Assembly: GCA_946184295.1 (NCBI GenBank)
Contig: CAMHEZ010000025.1
Span: 1-33,670 of the forward strand
Length of the DNA: 33,670 nucleotides
DNA from: an uncultured Clostridia bacterium
GTDB lineage: Bacteria > Bacillota > Clostridia > Oscillospirales > Acutalibacteraceae
Reading direction: 5' to 3'
The notes under the pieces: generated by a model
Seen by the model: the letters and a program-made list of their open reading frames with translations, nothing else
Databases searched by the model: none
What the model was told of the DNA's origin: nothing
Position numbers and translations under genes: made by a program
In this document: one piece after another, positions 17,701-24,310 of the stretch
Position numbering within the stretch: the first letter of the stretch is position 1
Layout of the letters: each line of letters starts with the position of its first letter

Positions 17701-18528
17701 GAACACGATTTGATAGCTTGACGTCGCGTCGTCATCTTCAGGAAAAGGCAGATCGACCGAACTTGTGGTGTAAGAGAAATTTCCTTCACTGTTATACGTC
17801 AAGGAAATATCGCTGCCATACTGCGATTCAGTGGGATACGAAGCCGCAATGGACAACTGAGCAGGAATGACCGAAGTAAAAAGCCGGTAATAAGTAATGC
17901 CGCTGCCTACGGAATACTTCTCACTGCCGGTATAGTTGCTGCTCCAAAATTGACCGTTATCATGAAGTGCTTCTTCAATAACAGTCTCTTCTAATTCCAA
18001 ATCAGACGCACTTCGCAGCTCAGAAATAGCGTCATTCAAATCAATAGTGCTATTGATATCATCATATGAGTAACGATAGAAATAACAAGGATAAACAGTG
18101 GTATAAGTCGTACCATTCACCGTGCAGCTGAAATACACATTGCAGTCGAGGGAATCATAATCATCAATCTGAATGCGATAAGTAAGCTCGTCCGTATGAT
18201 CCTTAAAACCGTCCATTTCGCTCAGTTTGGTTCCGTTGCTGTCCGCTAATTTATCAGCTGTAATGGGACTGCCGGGAACGTAATCAGACGTGAGATGGAG
18301 GTTGCCTATTGTTACATCGCCGCTCATGATCTTCGCCTTGGTCGCCTGACCGTCCAGATAATAGATATGGTCGGCATGGTACAACTCATACCCGGCGGGC
18401 GCACCGTCGGCAAACGCCCTGATCGCCACCGCGGACGCGGCGCCCACGACCGCCAGTGACACCAGCAGCACCAGCACATAGGCGGGATTTTTGAAAAGCC
18501 GGGAGAAATGCTTGATTTTCGATCGCAT
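11761..18528 (-). CDS. Giant InlB-repeat cell-wall surface protein (2255 residues)
   Basis: The N-terminus has basic residues, then a hydrophobic signal segment (~16-41, PAYVLVLLVSLAVVGAASAV). Residues ~42-510 form a unique region rich in Ser, Tyr and Asp. Residues ~515-2205 contain about 18 InlB/Listeria-Bacteroides-type repeats (Flg_new family), each with Y-(D/N)-A-N-type, F-x-GW-(N/K) and ending in YA-x-W. At the C-terminus IPTTG (2217-2221) precedes a hydrophobic stretch and the tail KHRKEADA, which is an LPXTG-like sortase sorting signal with I in place of L. It should be covalently displayed on the wall. GGAGGG lies ten bases before the ATG. No clear promoter exists in the 88-bp gap to the upstream sigma-LRR gene. 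Such repeats occur in internalin-like adhesins; the ligand is unknown. Confidence 0.92.
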   Translation of the reverse strand: MRSKIKHFSRLFKNPAYVLVLLVSLAVVGAASAVAIRAFADGAPAGYELYHADHIYYLDGQATKAKIMSGDVTIGNLHLTSDYVPGSPITADKLADSNGTKLSEMDGFKDHTDELTYRIQIDDYDSLDCNVYFSCTVNGTTYTTVYPCYFYRYSYDDINSTIDLNDAISELRSASDLELEETVIEEALHDNGQFWSSNYTGSEKYSVGSGITYYRLFTSVIPAQLSIAASYPTESQYGSDISLTYNSEGNFSYTTSSVDLPFPEDDDATSSYQIVFYNGDTKVKSADLPQKIIMEADNSTTQILSVYGSDTCLYGLDGSYNKYNSTTGVYGYLPMSVKMVYDYSNYPEKGSAATSDWGYTDVGNLLGSVNRISDIYQLSYSDPPVTSESFTLADSGSSPTFTPPHTENKTCPTSYWVLKNHLDYNYSPGNHISVSQAQSAGVLTEPAFNAATGYYECEFPVEPLFEECFFRLDYHENYWYNYAGVKEGLSDNDKYELYRYQYMNGNTPIPEPPIPTITVKSPGEVNSNITYNHKYETFQYWTENADGTGTQRNANTTWQPTAIRDIDLYAQWEPKVYHITYDFQSPTGSVDNVTVKGNWGYSGSYHNQQEFTGFQKELRLSVDKAQTEPSDIYNRDFLSYAVNTQQIGETYYSNIKLACSDGSTFKYWSLSPRGSQVYSVSENNFTQSADGEYYVTVYAVWDGVTIQYNNNGKWYASNMPDSTIIPVSELDGDGYTLSTQIPTATNCVFKGWMLTSDGSDTITALTKAQAATQLGHDPAVGNTVTVYAKWEEAKTLTYYANEPSGATYTGTVPAAESFESGETATVKGNVGASGDGSEPLAITGYVFSGWNTAADGSGDSYAAGAEITMNSNVDLYAQWTAITYRLTYNANSGTLTDGVSVSGMPSPATVDLTVSDFTYTLTTDLPTAFAYKCLGWGSSPNITTADRPTVTLDNFAMTNVTLYECTAYAIWEKTPYVLHYNANKPTGMGDVTGDLSDVNLTIDHFTKNGEDWIYSNLSKTLSTDGFTFKGWNPDSNAVEKVDQLNVATAFTDTDSDGTYEATVYAVWTENGYQLHYDSNGHSAATGIPADEDDLVYCSGATETKNVKDGKALSDSVPSDTGYRFTGWRLNDGTELQPGETVAFDKFKASSTVTATAQWETVTNQVIYHVNTAAIGTDATVTNWLASGLDDYTADFNITDANLNAAKNQYTLLAPSPVPATAGYLFRGWSATGGAYTDQTEINTIDVSFTTTAQTYDVYAMWDDFGYRLAYDLNGHTDATNQPDPNPSEHLLSEVRLNKVEISTNIPTVAGYTFTGWKIGETVYSAADIAAAANPSVTDEQKAKLIVPGTLFSDATKSATAVAQWTELTYTLQYEDNAPGGATVEGMPTTNPVTGILYSAVKDGTYTLASAPTAIGHTFQGWKLNDTATLDAGAGIPFENFDNGTRTATATAQWDDIAYTLTYDANVPTGATLASGTVPASASSTYGESVTVAGNTGNMVVTGYTFGGWNTKADGSGDAKAAGSSVTMTSDVTLYAQWTELTYTLQYEDNAPGGATVENMPTTPVTGILYSAVKDGNYLLASSAPTAEGHTFKGWKLNQTSGNQDAGAGIPFENFDNGTRTATATAQWDDIAYTLTYDANVPTGATLASGTVPASASSTYGESVTVAGNTGNMVVTGYTFGGWNTKADGSGDAKAAGSSVTMTSDVTLYAQWTELTYTLQYEDNAPGGATVEGMPATPVTGILYSAVKDGNYALASSAPTAEGYTFKGWKLNVTDGVKDAGAGIPFENFNNNERTATATAQWQAISTTYTVIYKDNTETYTDLQNPSSMSNGTVTGITAADVSAGYVLRGETAETFPTSDNYRFVYWCTTKAYDSSKIVTTATADDFRNDLDGDDMTLTVYAHWVRKIEVTYQSETTQEDDNGNVEIVSAKEAFEVNVEDLSYTVKSLAEIKRDRPDFEYPTDRDFVKWRVLEGGDQIKIVSASGSGSASGMPVSGGNLMPRRSGAGTGTVVEYLTPGSHVLIHGDVVLMAVWNKYYVSYDANGASAGSVPAEPTIYPVGSNVTVLANTGSLSRTGATFKGWNTKSDYTGTHYSATGSETFSMPEEDVVLYAQWQAIPGSDPDPTPSGGSTHYTVTYDANGGTGTTPKDTIEYVGGETVIVASKGDLVKAGCTFKEWNTASNGSGTGYKGDGTDTFTMPKSNVTLYAIWVDSDGNIVIPTTGENDLPLQLAFNLAILSLLAFAFTAVIKHRKEADA
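13398..14218 (-). repeat. 522-bp internal duplication in the giant surface-protein gene
   Basis: A block of about 300 bp starting at 13399 recurs at 13921, a shift of exactly 522 bp (174 codons, two InlB repeats). I found no difference by eye between 13399-13690 and 13921-14212. The interleaved segments (13690-13920, and the third partial copy from 14214) are similar but diverged. The unit encodes the pair of repeats around YTLTYDANVPTGATL and YTLQYEDNAPGGATV. Confidence 0.85.
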
Positions 18529-18616
18529 TTTGTAAAACCCTCCTTAAAAATCGGACTCTGTATCGTAACGCATGATTGTGCGATGATAAAAAATTAGGAT
18601 AGAGCGAAAAACAGCC

Positions 18617-20050
18617 TTACGGCAGTGCGTCCTTGCCGATTTGCGTTACACTGTCGGGCAGCGTCACGGTTTGCAGGCCCGGACAGTAGGCGAAGGCATA
18701 CGCCCCCAGCGAGGTCACGCCCTCCTCGATGACCACTTCGGACAGCCCCTCGCAGTAGGCAAAGGCATAAATATCCACGCGGCGCACGTTGGCGGGAATC
18801 GTCACCCGTTCCAGCGCGTCGCAGCCCAGAAACGCCATGCCGCCGATGTCATTCACGCCGCTCCCCAGCGAGATACGCCGCAGACGGTGACACTCGCGGA
18901 AGGCGTTGTCGTGTATCGTCCGCACGCTCGCGGGAATGCTCACGCTCTCGATGATATCGTTGTATTGAAACGCGCCGTTGCCGATGGCAACCACCGGCAG
19001 ACCGTCCAGTGTATCGGGAATGGTCACGTCCGCGACGTTGCCCGTGTAGCGGGTCAGGCAGACGCCGCCGTCCGCCGCCTGATAGTCAAATGACATGACC
19101 TGCGGCGGCGCAGTCGTGGTGGCGGTAGTTGTGGTGGCCGCCGTAGTGGTGGTAGTTGTCGGCGGCGCGGTTGTCGTCGTTGTTGTCGTTGTGGTGGTTG
19201 TCGCGGTAGTAGTCGTCGCGGCGGCCGTGGTGGTCATGCGTGTGGCAGTCGTGACAGGCTGCTGCTCCTGACGTTCCCGCCGGGGCAGCATGGCCGCGCC
19301 GCCGATAATGCCCCCGGCAGTCACCAGAGAAACCGCCGCCAGGCCGATTTTAGCCGCGATGCCGCCGCCGACGGCCTTCGTGGCGATTGCGGCGGTCGTG
19401 CCGTCGGAGGTCATTTCGAGCGCGGCCAGTATTTTGGCCAGCAGCGCAGGATTGGCCTGCGTTGCTGGCGCCGCCAGCACGCCGTAGGAATGAATCCCGC
19501 GCTTGGTCATGTCTTCTTTAAGCTTCTGCCGTCCGTAATGCAAACGGCTCATAACGGTACCCGCCGGAATACCCAGCGCGGTGGCAATATCCTCCACCGG
19601 CATTTCCTCGTAATAATAGAGAATCACACAAATCCGCTGGTGCTGCGGCAGCGCCTCCACCAGCTCCCGGATCTCGCGGTTCGTCTCGGAAATCTCCACG
19701 GTATCCTGCGCGGATTCCGTATGCTGCCAGTCTTCCCATTGATCGTCCGTCACGTCGGAAACCGACGTTTCATGCGTCACGGTTTTGTTTCTGAGATAAT
19801 CACGCCACGTATTGACGACGATCTTTTTCAGCCAGCCGACAAAGGCCGCTTTCTCGACCAGCATGTCCAGCTTGGAAAAAGCGGTAATATAACTTTCCTG
19901 TAATATATCCTCAACGTCGTTTTTATTGTCGCATAAGCGATACACCAGGGAATACATGCCCGGGTATGTATATCGGTAAAGCGCCTCCACAGCTTCCGCG
20001 TCACGCGCCGCCGCGCGTTCCACATAGCCGATTAATTCTATTTGTTCCAT
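18617..20050 (-). CDS. ECF-type sigma factor fused to a TM helix, Thr-rich linker and leucine-rich repeats
   Basis: A single uninterrupted 477-residue frame. Residues 1-~185 are an ECF sigma factor: region 2 (~24-66, LYRYTYPGMYSLVYRLC then DVEDILQESYITAFSKL) and region 4 (~132-180, LPQHQRICVILYYYEEMPVED, IPAGTVMSRLHYGRQKL). A low-charge stretch leads to a hydrophobic helix (~235-254), followed by RRER, a linker of almost only Thr/Ala/Pro (~266-316), and about six BspA-type LRR_5 repeats (~340-477, SIPASVRTIHDNAFRECHRL-type). The sigma part must face the cytoplasm, so the LRR part is probably outside; RRER on the outer side is unfavourable for that topology. GGAG is five bases before the ATG. 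No separate anti-sigma gene is adjacent. It lies directly upstream of the giant surface-protein gene on the same strand. Confidence 0.88.
   Translation of the reverse strand: MEQIELIGYVERAAARDAEAVEALYRYTYPGMYSLVYRLCDNKNDVEDILQESYITAFSKLDMLVEKAAFVGWLKKIVVNTWRDYLRNKTVTHETSVSDVTDDQWEDWQHTESAQDTVEISETNREIRELVEALPQHQRICVILYYYEEMPVEDIATALGIPAGTVMSRLHYGRQKLKEDMTKRGIHSYGVLAAPATQANPALLAKILAALEMTSDGTTAAIATKAVGGGIAAKIGLAAVSLVTAGGIIGGAAMLPRRERQEQQPVTTATRMTTTAAATTTTATTTTTTTTTTTAPPTTTTTTAATTTTATTTAPPQVMSFDYQAADGGVCLTRYTGNVADVTIPDTLDGLPVVAIGNGAFQYNDIIESVSIPASVRTIHDNAFRECHRLRRISLGSGVNDIGGMAFLGCDALERVTIPANVRRVDIYAFAYCEGLSEVVIEEGVTSLGAYAFAYCPGLQTVTLPDSVTQIGKDALP
19103..19255 (-). repeat. Low-complexity triplet tract encoding the Thr-rich linker
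   Basis: The tract of ACN, GCN and CCN codons encodes about 50 residues of Thr with some Ala and Pro, including an uninterrupted run of eleven Thr. Codons are mixed (ACC, ACA, ACG, ACT) rather than one pure triplet. It is therefore maintained as protein sequence but is still prone to length change. Such linkers are typical of stalks in secreted proteins. Confidence 0.85.
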
Positions 20051-20096
20051 ACTATCTCCAAGAATCCAAAAGTCTGATTGTTCACTGTCACTTCAA

Positions 20097-20125
20097 ATTA
20101 TAAACAAGCGCACCAAACAAATCAA
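20097..20125 (-). promoter_or_regulatory. Promoter of the sigma-LRR fusion gene
   Basis: On the minus strand, TTGATT (20125-20120), 17-bp spacer, TATAAT (20102-20097), about 47 bases before the ATG. It has sigma-A character, so basal expression does not need the encoded sigma factor. Confidence 0.7.
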
Positions 20126-20180
20126 CCCTTCTATAAATATTGACGAAACGGAAAGTTTATCCATTCAATCCACAAATGTA

Positions 20181-20248
20181 AAAAAATCGTCTGATTTTTT
20201 AGGTAAAATGCTATTTGCGCATATTGCCTTGTCACCAGACGATTTTTT
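20181..20248. terminator. Terminator-like inverted repeat after the glycosyltransferase gene
   Basis: Arms at 20181-20193 and 20236-20248 (AAAAAATCGTCTG/CAGACGATTTTTT) are perfect over 13 bases, with a loop of about 42 bases. In both directions the stem ends in a T-run. It lies 30 bases after the glycosyltransferase stop and separates that gene from the sigma-LRR gene. The long loop lowers confidence in its strength. Confidence 0.6.
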
Positions 20249-20277
20249 ATTCATGTTTCTGTATCATCACGCTGCCC

Positions 20278-21231
20278 TTAGGGATCGTGACTTAAAAAGC
20301 AATCAATGTGATACCGCGGCCGCCGCTTGACTTCCAGATACGTCCTGCCGATATATGCGCCGACCACCCCGATCGCCACAAGCTGTAATCCTCCCAGAAG
20401 CCAGACCGAAGCCATGATCGACAGCCAGCCCGGCACGGCCCCGCCCCTCAGAAACGACAGCAGCATACCCATCAGCGCCATGAAGGTGCATACCAGCATC
20501 GCCGCGCCCAGCGCCACCAGCATCGTGATCGGCCTGCTGCTCAATGAGGTAATACCCTCAAAAGCCGTGGCCAGCATTTTGCCCAGAGGATACTTGCTCT
20601 TCCCGGCGGTGCGCGATTTTCGCGCATAATACACCTTTTCGCTGCGGTATCCGATCAAAGGTACGAGCCCTCTCACAAACAGATTGCGTTCGGGATATCG
20701 CATGAGCTCCTCCAGTACCCTGGCGCTCATCAGACGGTACTCCGCGTGATTATATACCGTCCCGGTATCCAGCCACGCCATGACCTTGTAAAACAAATGC
20801 GCCGTAGCGCGTTTAAAAAACGAATCGGTCTTTCGCTCCCTTCTGACGCCGTAAACCACATCGGCGCCATCGTGAAACAAATCAATCATTTCCTCCATCA
20901 CGCCAATATCATCCTGCAAATCCGCGTCAATGCTCACAGCCATGTCACACCGTCCACAAACCGCCGAAAGACCCGCAAAGAGGGCATTCTGCTGTCCGAC
21001 ATTGCCGGTAAGCCTCAGGGCGCAGACATGGGGATTGCGTTCAAACGCCTCCTCCAGCAAATGCCACGTGCCGTCGGTACTGCCGTCATTGACAAAGAGC
21101 AGGTAGCTGTCGGACGCTATTTTTCCATTTTGCACCAGTGCCGCGATCAGGTCAGACAGCTGCTCCACCGTCCCCGGCAAAGCTTCTTCCTCATTGTAAC
21201 AGGGCACTACAATCGCCAAGCGTTCCATCAT
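20278..21231 (-). CDS. GtrB/DPM1-like polyisoprenyl-phosphate glycosyltransferase (GT2)
   Basis: This 317-residue membrane enzyme is expected to transfer a sugar from a nucleotide sugar to polyprenyl phosphate on the cytoplasmic side, for later use in envelope glycosylation. The GT-A domain shows IVVPCYNEEEALP (7-19), VNDGSTDGTW (47-56), LTGNVGQQNALFAGL and the metal-binding DADLQDD (102-108). The acceptor segment RKSRTAGKSKYPL follows. Two C-terminal transmembrane helices lie at ~240-262 and ~274-300, then GAYIGRTYLEVKRRPRY. The paired ATGs at 21231/21228 follow GGGAG; the 52 residues the frame could add upstream overlap the promoter and are not GT-like. The sugar and acceptor are unknown. 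It may decorate the surface proteins next to it, which is inference. Confidence 0.92.
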   Translation of the reverse strand: MMERLAIVVPCYNEEEALPGTVEQLSDLIAALVQNGKIASDSYLLFVNDGSTDGTWHLLEEAFERNPHVCALRLTGNVGQQNALFAGLSAVCGRCDMAVSIDADLQDDIGVMEEMIDLFHDGADVVYGVRRERKTDSFFKRATAHLFYKVMAWLDTGTVYNHAEYRLMSARVLEELMRYPERNLFVRGLVPLIGYRSEKVYYARKSRTAGKSKYPLGKMLATAFEGITSLSSRPITMLVALGAAMLVCTFMALMGMLLSFLRGGAVPGWLSIMASVWLLGGLQLVAIGVVGAYIGRTYLEVKRRPRYHIDCFLSHDP

Positions 21232-21273
21232 ATGTATCTCCCGCTGTATGTTTATCACCGTTGATTCAAACCC

Positions 21274-21302
21274 ATTATACTCATTTTGACTGGAATTTGC
21301 AA
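21274..21302 (-). promoter_or_regulatory. Promoter of the glycosyltransferase gene
   Basis: On the minus strand, TTGCAA (21302-21297), 17-bp spacer, TATAAT (21279-21274), 43 bases before the ATG. It is back to back with the promoter of the transglutaminase-fold gene. Confidence 0.75.
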
Positions 21303-21322
21303 TAAAAACCTGATCGAATGGT

Positions 21323-21351
21323 TTGACAGACGCCTTGACTTGGTGTAAAAT
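21323..21351 (+). promoter_or_regulatory. Promoter of the transglutaminase/Ig gene
   Basis: A perfect TTGACA (21323-21328), 17-bp spacer, TAAAAT (21346-21351), 36 bases before the ATG. Confidence 0.75.
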
Positions 21352-21387
21352 AAAAGTATCATTTATGGAAAGGTGGTTATCAAACAA

Positions 21388-24195
21388 ATGAAACGCAACA
21401 GAAAAACGGAAATCGGCAAAAAGCTGGCACTGCTGCTGCTCGCCGCACTCACAGCCTTGCAGGCAGCGGGCACGGTGTTTGCCGCCTCCGAAAACGCAAC
21501 GGAATCTTCGGCACCGATCAGCGGTCCTCTTGCCGTCAGAATCGAAACAGCCGAAATTCAGACCTATCTGTCAGGCAAATCCTATCCTTCGGATTTGCTG
21601 AAAACCATTCGCGACGCCATCATAAACGGAACAGCAACCGACATCTCCATTTATGAATACGACGTACCCACTTCGGAGATTTCCGACCTGCTCAACGCCG
21701 TGAGGGAAGCCTATCCGCTGGAATACGCCGCCCAAGGCGTTTCCCGATACGGTTGGTCCTCCATGGGCGGCGTGATTTACTCACTGACCCTGTATGAAAG
21801 TGCCAACTTTGACGACGGTCTTACCGCCGCCCAGCGCTGCGCCAAACTGCACCAGATCATGGATCCCGTAGTGGCTGCCGTGCGAAACAAGAGCAATTAT
21901 GAGAAAATCATTGCGATTCATGACAATCTTGTGCTGAACTCACAATATGACACCACCTACGAGCGCAGCACAGCCTACGAGCTGCTCACCGAAGGCACCG
22001 CCGTTTGTCAGGGATATGCCGACGCATTCAAGCTCTACATGAGTATGCTGGACATTCCGTGCGCCGTCATCTCCAGCGACGACATGAATCACGCCTGGAA
22101 TCTGGTCAAGCTCGGCGGTCAGTGGTATCACGTTGACGTCACATGGGACGACCCCACGCCCAACAGCCCCGGCGTCACACGCTACACTCACACCCTGCTC
22201 AATGACGATGAAATCGCACAGGAGGATCATTACGGCTGGTATGCCGAAGAAGACGCGGCTTCTACTGCCTATTCCCTCATGCCGCGCGGCACCAATCGCA
22301 CACAGTACTGGCAGAATGGACGCTGGTATTATGTCAGCAACGGTACGCTCTTCACCTGCGACCAGTACGGCAAGAATGTTCAGACGCTGGTTTCCGATAT
22401 CGGCAACAGTATCGCCGTCTACGGTGACGTGATACTGTACGGCTCGGGTACCCAGATCAAAACCTATTGGCCGGATTCCGCCCTGACCGGTGAACTCTAT
22501 GCTCTCACCGCTGCCGAAAAGGCAAAATCCGATTATCCCGACCCCGACGAGACCGAGATCCTGTCGCTTTCCGTTGACAGCAGCGGCAGACTTTCCTACA
22601 CCTACCGCATCTGGGTTAAGAAGTCTGGCACCAATTCCTACTCCGGCTCCAGCGCCAACGGCGCTAAAACCATCGACCTCTCCGCGTTTTTCGGACCAGT
22701 CAACGAGCTTTGCGCCACAGTGAGCAATCTACCGTTTGAAATCACCACGTCAGACGAGGCGGCGAGCGCACGCAGCGCCCTCGCACAGTACGATTCCCTC
22801 AGCGACGCCCAGCGCACCAACCTCCCCCCCGACGTTCTCGACAAGATATCCTGCTATCAAATCAATATCGACAACTTCCGCGAGATACACGTCACCGACG
22901 TGTGGCTCTCCGAGCAGTCACTCACAATGGCGGTAGGGCAATCCGCCACACTGACCGCCGAAGTTTCGCCTTCTGACACGACCGATTCCACCGGCTGGTC
23001 CTCTTCCGATCCTTCTGTCGCCACCGTCACCGACGGTCAAGTGACCGCTGTCGCACCCGGCAGTGCGGTGATTTCCTTCCTGGCCGGCGACATATCCGCC
23101 CATTGCTCCGTCACCGTATCCACGCCCCTCGCCATCACTGCTCAGCCCGCCGATTTCACCGGCTCCAGCGGCAGCACCGCCAAGTTTACGGTCAAAGCAT
23201 CGGGCGACGGACTGAGTTACCAATGGCAGCTCAGTGACGATCAGGGCAACACCTGGCGCAACAGCAGTGTCAAAACCGCCAGCTACGCCACCACGCTCAG
23301 CGCGAACAACGACGGTCGGTACGTACGCTGCATTGTTACCGACAAATACGGCAACAGCGTCAAGTCCAATGCGGCGGCCATGAAGATGACCGCGCTTGCC
23401 ATCACCACGCAACCTGCCAATCAGACAGTAAAGAACGGCGCAACCGCTTCCTTTAAGGTAGTCGCCACCGGCAGCGGATTGACCTATCAGTGGCAGCTCT
23501 CCGACGATCAGGGCAAGACCTGGCGCAACAGTAAAGCCACCACTGCCAACTATTCCGCCGCTGTCACCGACAGCAACAATGGGCGCTACGTCCGCTGCAT
23601 CGTCACCGACAAATACGGCAACAGCGTCAAGTCCAACGCCGCCATCATGAAGATCACCACGCTTGCCATTACCACCCAGCCGGTCAATCAGACGGTGAAG
23701 AACGGCGCGACCGCCTCCTTTAAGGTAGTTGCCACCGGCAGCGGATTGACCTATCAGTGGCAACTCTCCGACGATCAGGGCAAGACCTGGCGCAACAGCA
23801 AGGCCACTACCGCCAACTATTCCGCCGCCGTCACCGACAGCAACAACGGGCGCTATGTTCGCTGCATTGTCACCGACAAATTCGGCAACAGCATCAAATC
23901 CAATGCCGCGATCATGAAGCTGACGACACTCAAAATCACCACGCAACCGGTCAACGCCAAGGTGGCAAAGGGTGCGACTGCGTCCTTCAAGGTAGTCGCC
24001 ACCGGCAGCGGATTGACCTATCAGTGGCAGCTCTCTGACGACCAGGGCAAGACCTGGCGCAACAGCAAAGCCACCACTGCCAACTATTCCGCCGCTGTCA
24101 CCGACAGCAACAACGGACGCTACGTCCGCTGTATCGTCACCGATAAATTCGGCAACAGCGTCAAATCCAACGCCGCGATCATGAAAATCAAGTAA
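21388..24195 (+). CDS. Secreted transglutaminase-fold protein with Big_2 and four Ig-like domains
   Basis: This 935-residue protein has a signal peptide (KKLALLLLAALTALQAAGTVFA, cleavage near 32). The transglutaminase-like domain at ~165-265 has the triad visible: C207 in GTAVCQGYADAF, H235 in DMNHAWN and D250 in YHVDVTWDD. A region with a YYVSNGTLF-type segment follows (~310-480), then a Big_2-type domain (~497-578, LSEQSLTMAVGQSATLTAEV) and four 89-residue Ig-like modules (~580-935). No sorting signal or C-terminal membrane helix is seen, so it is either released or held non-covalently. The ATG at 21388 is preferred over a GTG five codons upstream, although its AAAGGTGG lies eleven bases away. 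Bacterial proteins with this fold are usually proteases or cross-linkers; the substrate is unknown. Confidence 0.88.
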   Translation: MKRNRKTEIGKKLALLLLAALTALQAAGTVFAASENATESSAPISGPLAVRIETAEIQTYLSGKSYPSDLLKTIRDAIINGTATDISIYEYDVPTSEISDLLNAVREAYPLEYAAQGVSRYGWSSMGGVIYSLTLYESANFDDGLTAAQRCAKLHQIMDPVVAAVRNKSNYEKIIAIHDNLVLNSQYDTTYERSTAYELLTEGTAVCQGYADAFKLYMSMLDIPCAVISSDDMNHAWNLVKLGGQWYHVDVTWDDPTPNSPGVTRYTHTLLNDDEIAQEDHYGWYAEEDAASTAYSLMPRGTNRTQYWQNGRWYYVSNGTLFTCDQYGKNVQTLVSDIGNSIAVYGDVILYGSGTQIKTYWPDSALTGELYALTAAEKAKSDYPDPDETEILSLSVDSSGRLSYTYRIWVKKSGTNSYSGSSANGAKTIDLSAFFGPVNELCATVSNLPFEITTSDEAASARSALAQYDSLSDAQRTNLPPDVLDKISCYQINIDNFREIHVTDVWLSEQSLTMAVGQSATLTAEVSPSDTTDSTGWSSSDPSVATVTDGQVTAVAPGSAVISFLAGDISAHCSVTVSTPLAITAQPADFTGSSGSTAKFTVKASGDGLSYQWQLSDDQGNTWRNSSVKTASYATTLSANNDGRYVRCIVTDKYGNSVKSNAAAMKMTALAITTQPANQTVKNGATASFKVVATGSGLTYQWQLSDDQGKTWRNSKATTANYSAAVTDSNNGRYVRCIVTDKYGNSVKSNAAIMKITTLAITTQPVNQTVKNGATASFKVVATGSGLTYQWQLSDDQGKTWRNSKATTANYSAAVTDSNNGRYVRCIVTDKFGNSIKSNAAIMKLTTLKITTQPVNAKVAKGATASFKVVATGSGLTYQWQLSDDQGKTWRNSKATTANYSAAVTDSNNGRYVRCIVTDKFGNSVKSNAAIMKIK
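23125..24192 (+). repeat. Four tandem 267-bp Ig-module repeats
   Basis: The motif coding for GSGLTYQWQL starts at 23470, 23737 and 24004, with a diverged version at 23203; all are exactly 267 bp (89 codons) apart. The last three copies are nearly identical at DNA level and the first is more diverged, which suggests recent expansion from the C-terminal side. Confidence 0.9.
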
Positions 24196-24230
24196 TTCCT
24201 GATACGGCGTAACGAATCGCGCTTTCAACG

Positions 24231-24277
24231 AAAAAGCCTCAGATAACCGGTGCTTCGGTAACCTGAGGCTTTTATTT
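24231..24277. terminator. Bidirectional terminator between convergent genes
   Basis: Arms AAAAAGCCTCAG and CTGAGGCTTTT pair around a loop that can itself form a short ACCG/CGGT stem, with T-runs on both outer sides. It closes the transglutaminase/Ig gene (36 bases after its stop) and the convergent membrane-protein gene. Confidence 0.85.
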
Positions 24278-24310
24278 TGTTATCCACTGTCATTAGATGA
24301 AGCTGTTAGA

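Noticed and set aside
22918-24228. A 436-codon open frame on the minus strand over the Ig repeats
   Set aside because: Mirror of the 267-bp repeats of the transglutaminase/Ig gene; Gly/Val/Asp-rich, no RBS. The plus-strand gene has promoter, signal peptide and domains.
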